Below, in pieces: positions 6,428 to 7,353 of a stretch of DNA of 7,353 bases; position 1 is the stretch's first letter, and each line of letters starts with the position of its first letter. The DNA comes from Candidatus Cloacimonadota bacterium. GTDB lineage: Bacteria > Cloacimonadota > Cloacimonadia > Cloacimonadales > TCS61. Both the position numbers and the translations under genes were made by a program. Location: contig DAOUUD010000082.1 of NCBI GenBank assembly GCA_030668345.1, positions 1 to 7,353 of the forward strand, in the 5' to 3' direction. The notes under the pieces are model-generated. The model saw only the letters and a program-made list of their open reading frames with translations, made no database searches and had not been told where the DNA came from.

Positions 6428-7353
6428 TTAATGATACATTGCTTTAATTTTTTCAATATCAACGTCGTCTATTTGCCGGGGCTTCAGGAATTTTTTTGCA
6501 TATTCGAGGTACAATCTAGAATCGATAAGCAGGTCAAGCAGATCAGCATCAATCTCACCATCTTTCACCATAAACGCCATGATCTTCAAAGTTTCGGTAA
6601 GGGTCTTTCCCTTTTTATATGGCCTGTCTGAAGCGGTGAGAGCTTCATAAAGATCAGCGATGGCAATAATGCGGGATTGGAGTGGCATTTGCTCTGCACT
6701 GAGTTGAAACGGATATCCTTTTCCATTCAGTTTTTCATGATGAGCAGAAGCATATTTTGGTACATCCCTGAATTTTTTGGGAAATGTAAGTTCCCTCAGC
6801 ATTTCATGCGTTACAATGGCATGTTCTCTCATTTTATCGAATTCTTCAGGCAGCAGTGTACCCCTTCTGATGGAGAGATTTAGTTTTTCATTTTCCGTTA
6901 GCAGGAAATAGTCATTTTCATTTGAAGAGTATTTAAATTGGAAGATCCTGTCTATTCTTTCCAGGTCTTCATCTTTCATAAATTCACCACCGGTATTTGC
7001 CTGGGAGATAAATTTCCTGTCTTCTTCCAGTTGTTCTATTAGTTTTTCCAATTCTTCCTTTTTACCGTTGTCTTTCAAACAGCAGGAAATATCTTTCAGG
7101 ATGATAGACCTGACCAGGTCAAAACGTGTGTTTATCAGTTCTACTCTATCGAAGATCGTTTCCAGTTTCTTGGCTTTATCACGCACATAAATAGGAGTAG
7201 TTATCTTTCCCACATCGTGCATCCATCCTGCAATGCTTATCTCCTGTAATTCATTATCTGAAAATGTAATATCTTTGTAATGTCCTTTGTCTTTCTGAAT
7301 TTTTTGGGACAGCATTTCAGAAAGAGTTGCCACCCGCTTGATATGCCCGCCGG
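6428..7353 (-). CDS. HD-GYP domain protein, probable cyclic-di-GMP phosphodiesterase (5' end outside window)
   Basis: This is the C-terminal 307 residues of a signalling hydrolase. The frame stays open to the right edge, and its first residues, GGHIKRVATLS, are already the start of the HD-GYP domain, so sensory and N-terminal regions lie outside. Numbering from codon 7351-7349, the metal-binding HDVGK is at 45-49, with His177 and His182 in REHAIVTHEML. HHEKLNGKGYP is at 204-214 (the usual HHExxDG has Asn209 here), followed by RIIAIADLYEALTASDRPYKKGKT (split at 227-250, Asp233). A charged insertion of about 100 residues separates HDVGK from the His177 segment. It includes the KLETIFDR, ANTGGEFM and LTENEKLNLSIRRG segments seen in a known HD-GYP subfamily. 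HD-GYP proteins hydrolyse cyclic-di-GMP to pGpG or GMP; activity here is inferred from intact ligands. The apparent GTG start at 7333 is an internal valine. Confidence 0.92.
   Translation of the reverse strand, partial: GGHIKRVATLSEMLSQKIQKDKGHYKDITFSDNELQEISIAGWMHDVGKITTPIYVRDKAKKLETIFDRVELINTRFDLVRSIILKDISCCLKDNGKKEELEKLIEQLEEDRKFISQANTGGEFMKDEDLERIDRIFQFKYSSNENDYFLLTENEKLNLSIRRGTLLPEEFDKMREHAIVTHEMLRELTFPKKFRDVPKYASAHHEKLNGKGYPFQLSAEQMPLQSRIIAIADLYEALTASDRPYKKGKTLTETLKIMAFMVKDGEIDADLLDLLIDSRLYLEYAKKFLKPRQIDDVDIEKIKAMYH

Noticed and set aside
5717..6631. Plus-strand open frames opposite the methyltransferase and HD-GYP genes
   Set aside because: They mirror genes with clear catalytic motifs and carry no protein features of their own.
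7331..7333. GTG as the start of the HD-GYP gene
   Set aside because: The frame continues upstream to the window edge and encodes GGHIKR, matching the beginning of the HD-GYP domain (HxxRV), so this GTG is an internal valine.
1..7353. tRNA, rRNA, CRISPR array, insertion sequence or phage attachment site
   Set aside because: No cloverleaf-like segment, no regularly spaced identical repeats, and no transposase or terminal inverted repeats were seen. The only tandem pattern is the coding FG-GAP repeats.

Overview
The window is an AT-rich, tightly packed stretch of bacterial chromosome in which every gene I can support lies on the minus strand, so transcription runs from the right edge to the left. 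The FG-GAP protein carries an N-terminal signal peptide and a C-terminal domain of the 'YPNPFNP...GIYFYKL...KKMTLIK' kind. Such tails are typical of the FCB group and relatives (Bacteroidota, Ignavibacteriota, Marinimicrobia, Cloacimonadota). The overall protein flavour fits an uncultured Cloacimonadota-like lineage best, but this is an inference from sequence style, not a database match.

In transcription order the genes are: (1) the C-terminal part of an HD-GYP domain protein, probably a cyclic-di-GMP phosphodiesterase, running off the right edge; (2) a TrmH/SpoU-family RNA 2'-O-methyltransferase; (3) a DusB-type tRNA dihydrouridine synthase; (4) a cytoplasmic TPR protein of unknown role; (5) a full-length two-HKD cardiolipin synthase; (6) after a 62-nt gap, a 657-residue secreted protein with ten calcium-loop FG-GAP/VCBS repeats and a sorting-type C-terminal domain; (7) the first 106 codons of a small membrane-anchored protein resembling DUF4381/BatD-C-terminal proteins of MoxR/Bat (von Willebrand) operons, running off the left edge.

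Genes 1 to 5 are joined by gaps of 5 to 7 nt or an 8-nt overlap and look like one operon. It combines RNA modification (2 and 3), second-messenger signalling (1) and membrane lipid synthesis (5), which reads as a housekeeping cluster rather than one pathway. Genes 6 and 7 each have a strong Shine-Dalgarno sequence and may be read from the same transcript or from a promoter I could not identify. There is no RNA gene, CRISPR array, insertion sequence or clear terminator, and no gene-free stretch over 300 bases.

I did not find a convincing new biological system. The most useful observations are the incomplete Bat-operon-like gene at the left edge, the regular architecture of the ten-repeat surface protein, the large insertion inside the HD-GYP domain, and the pattern of Shine-Dalgarno-less translational coupling.
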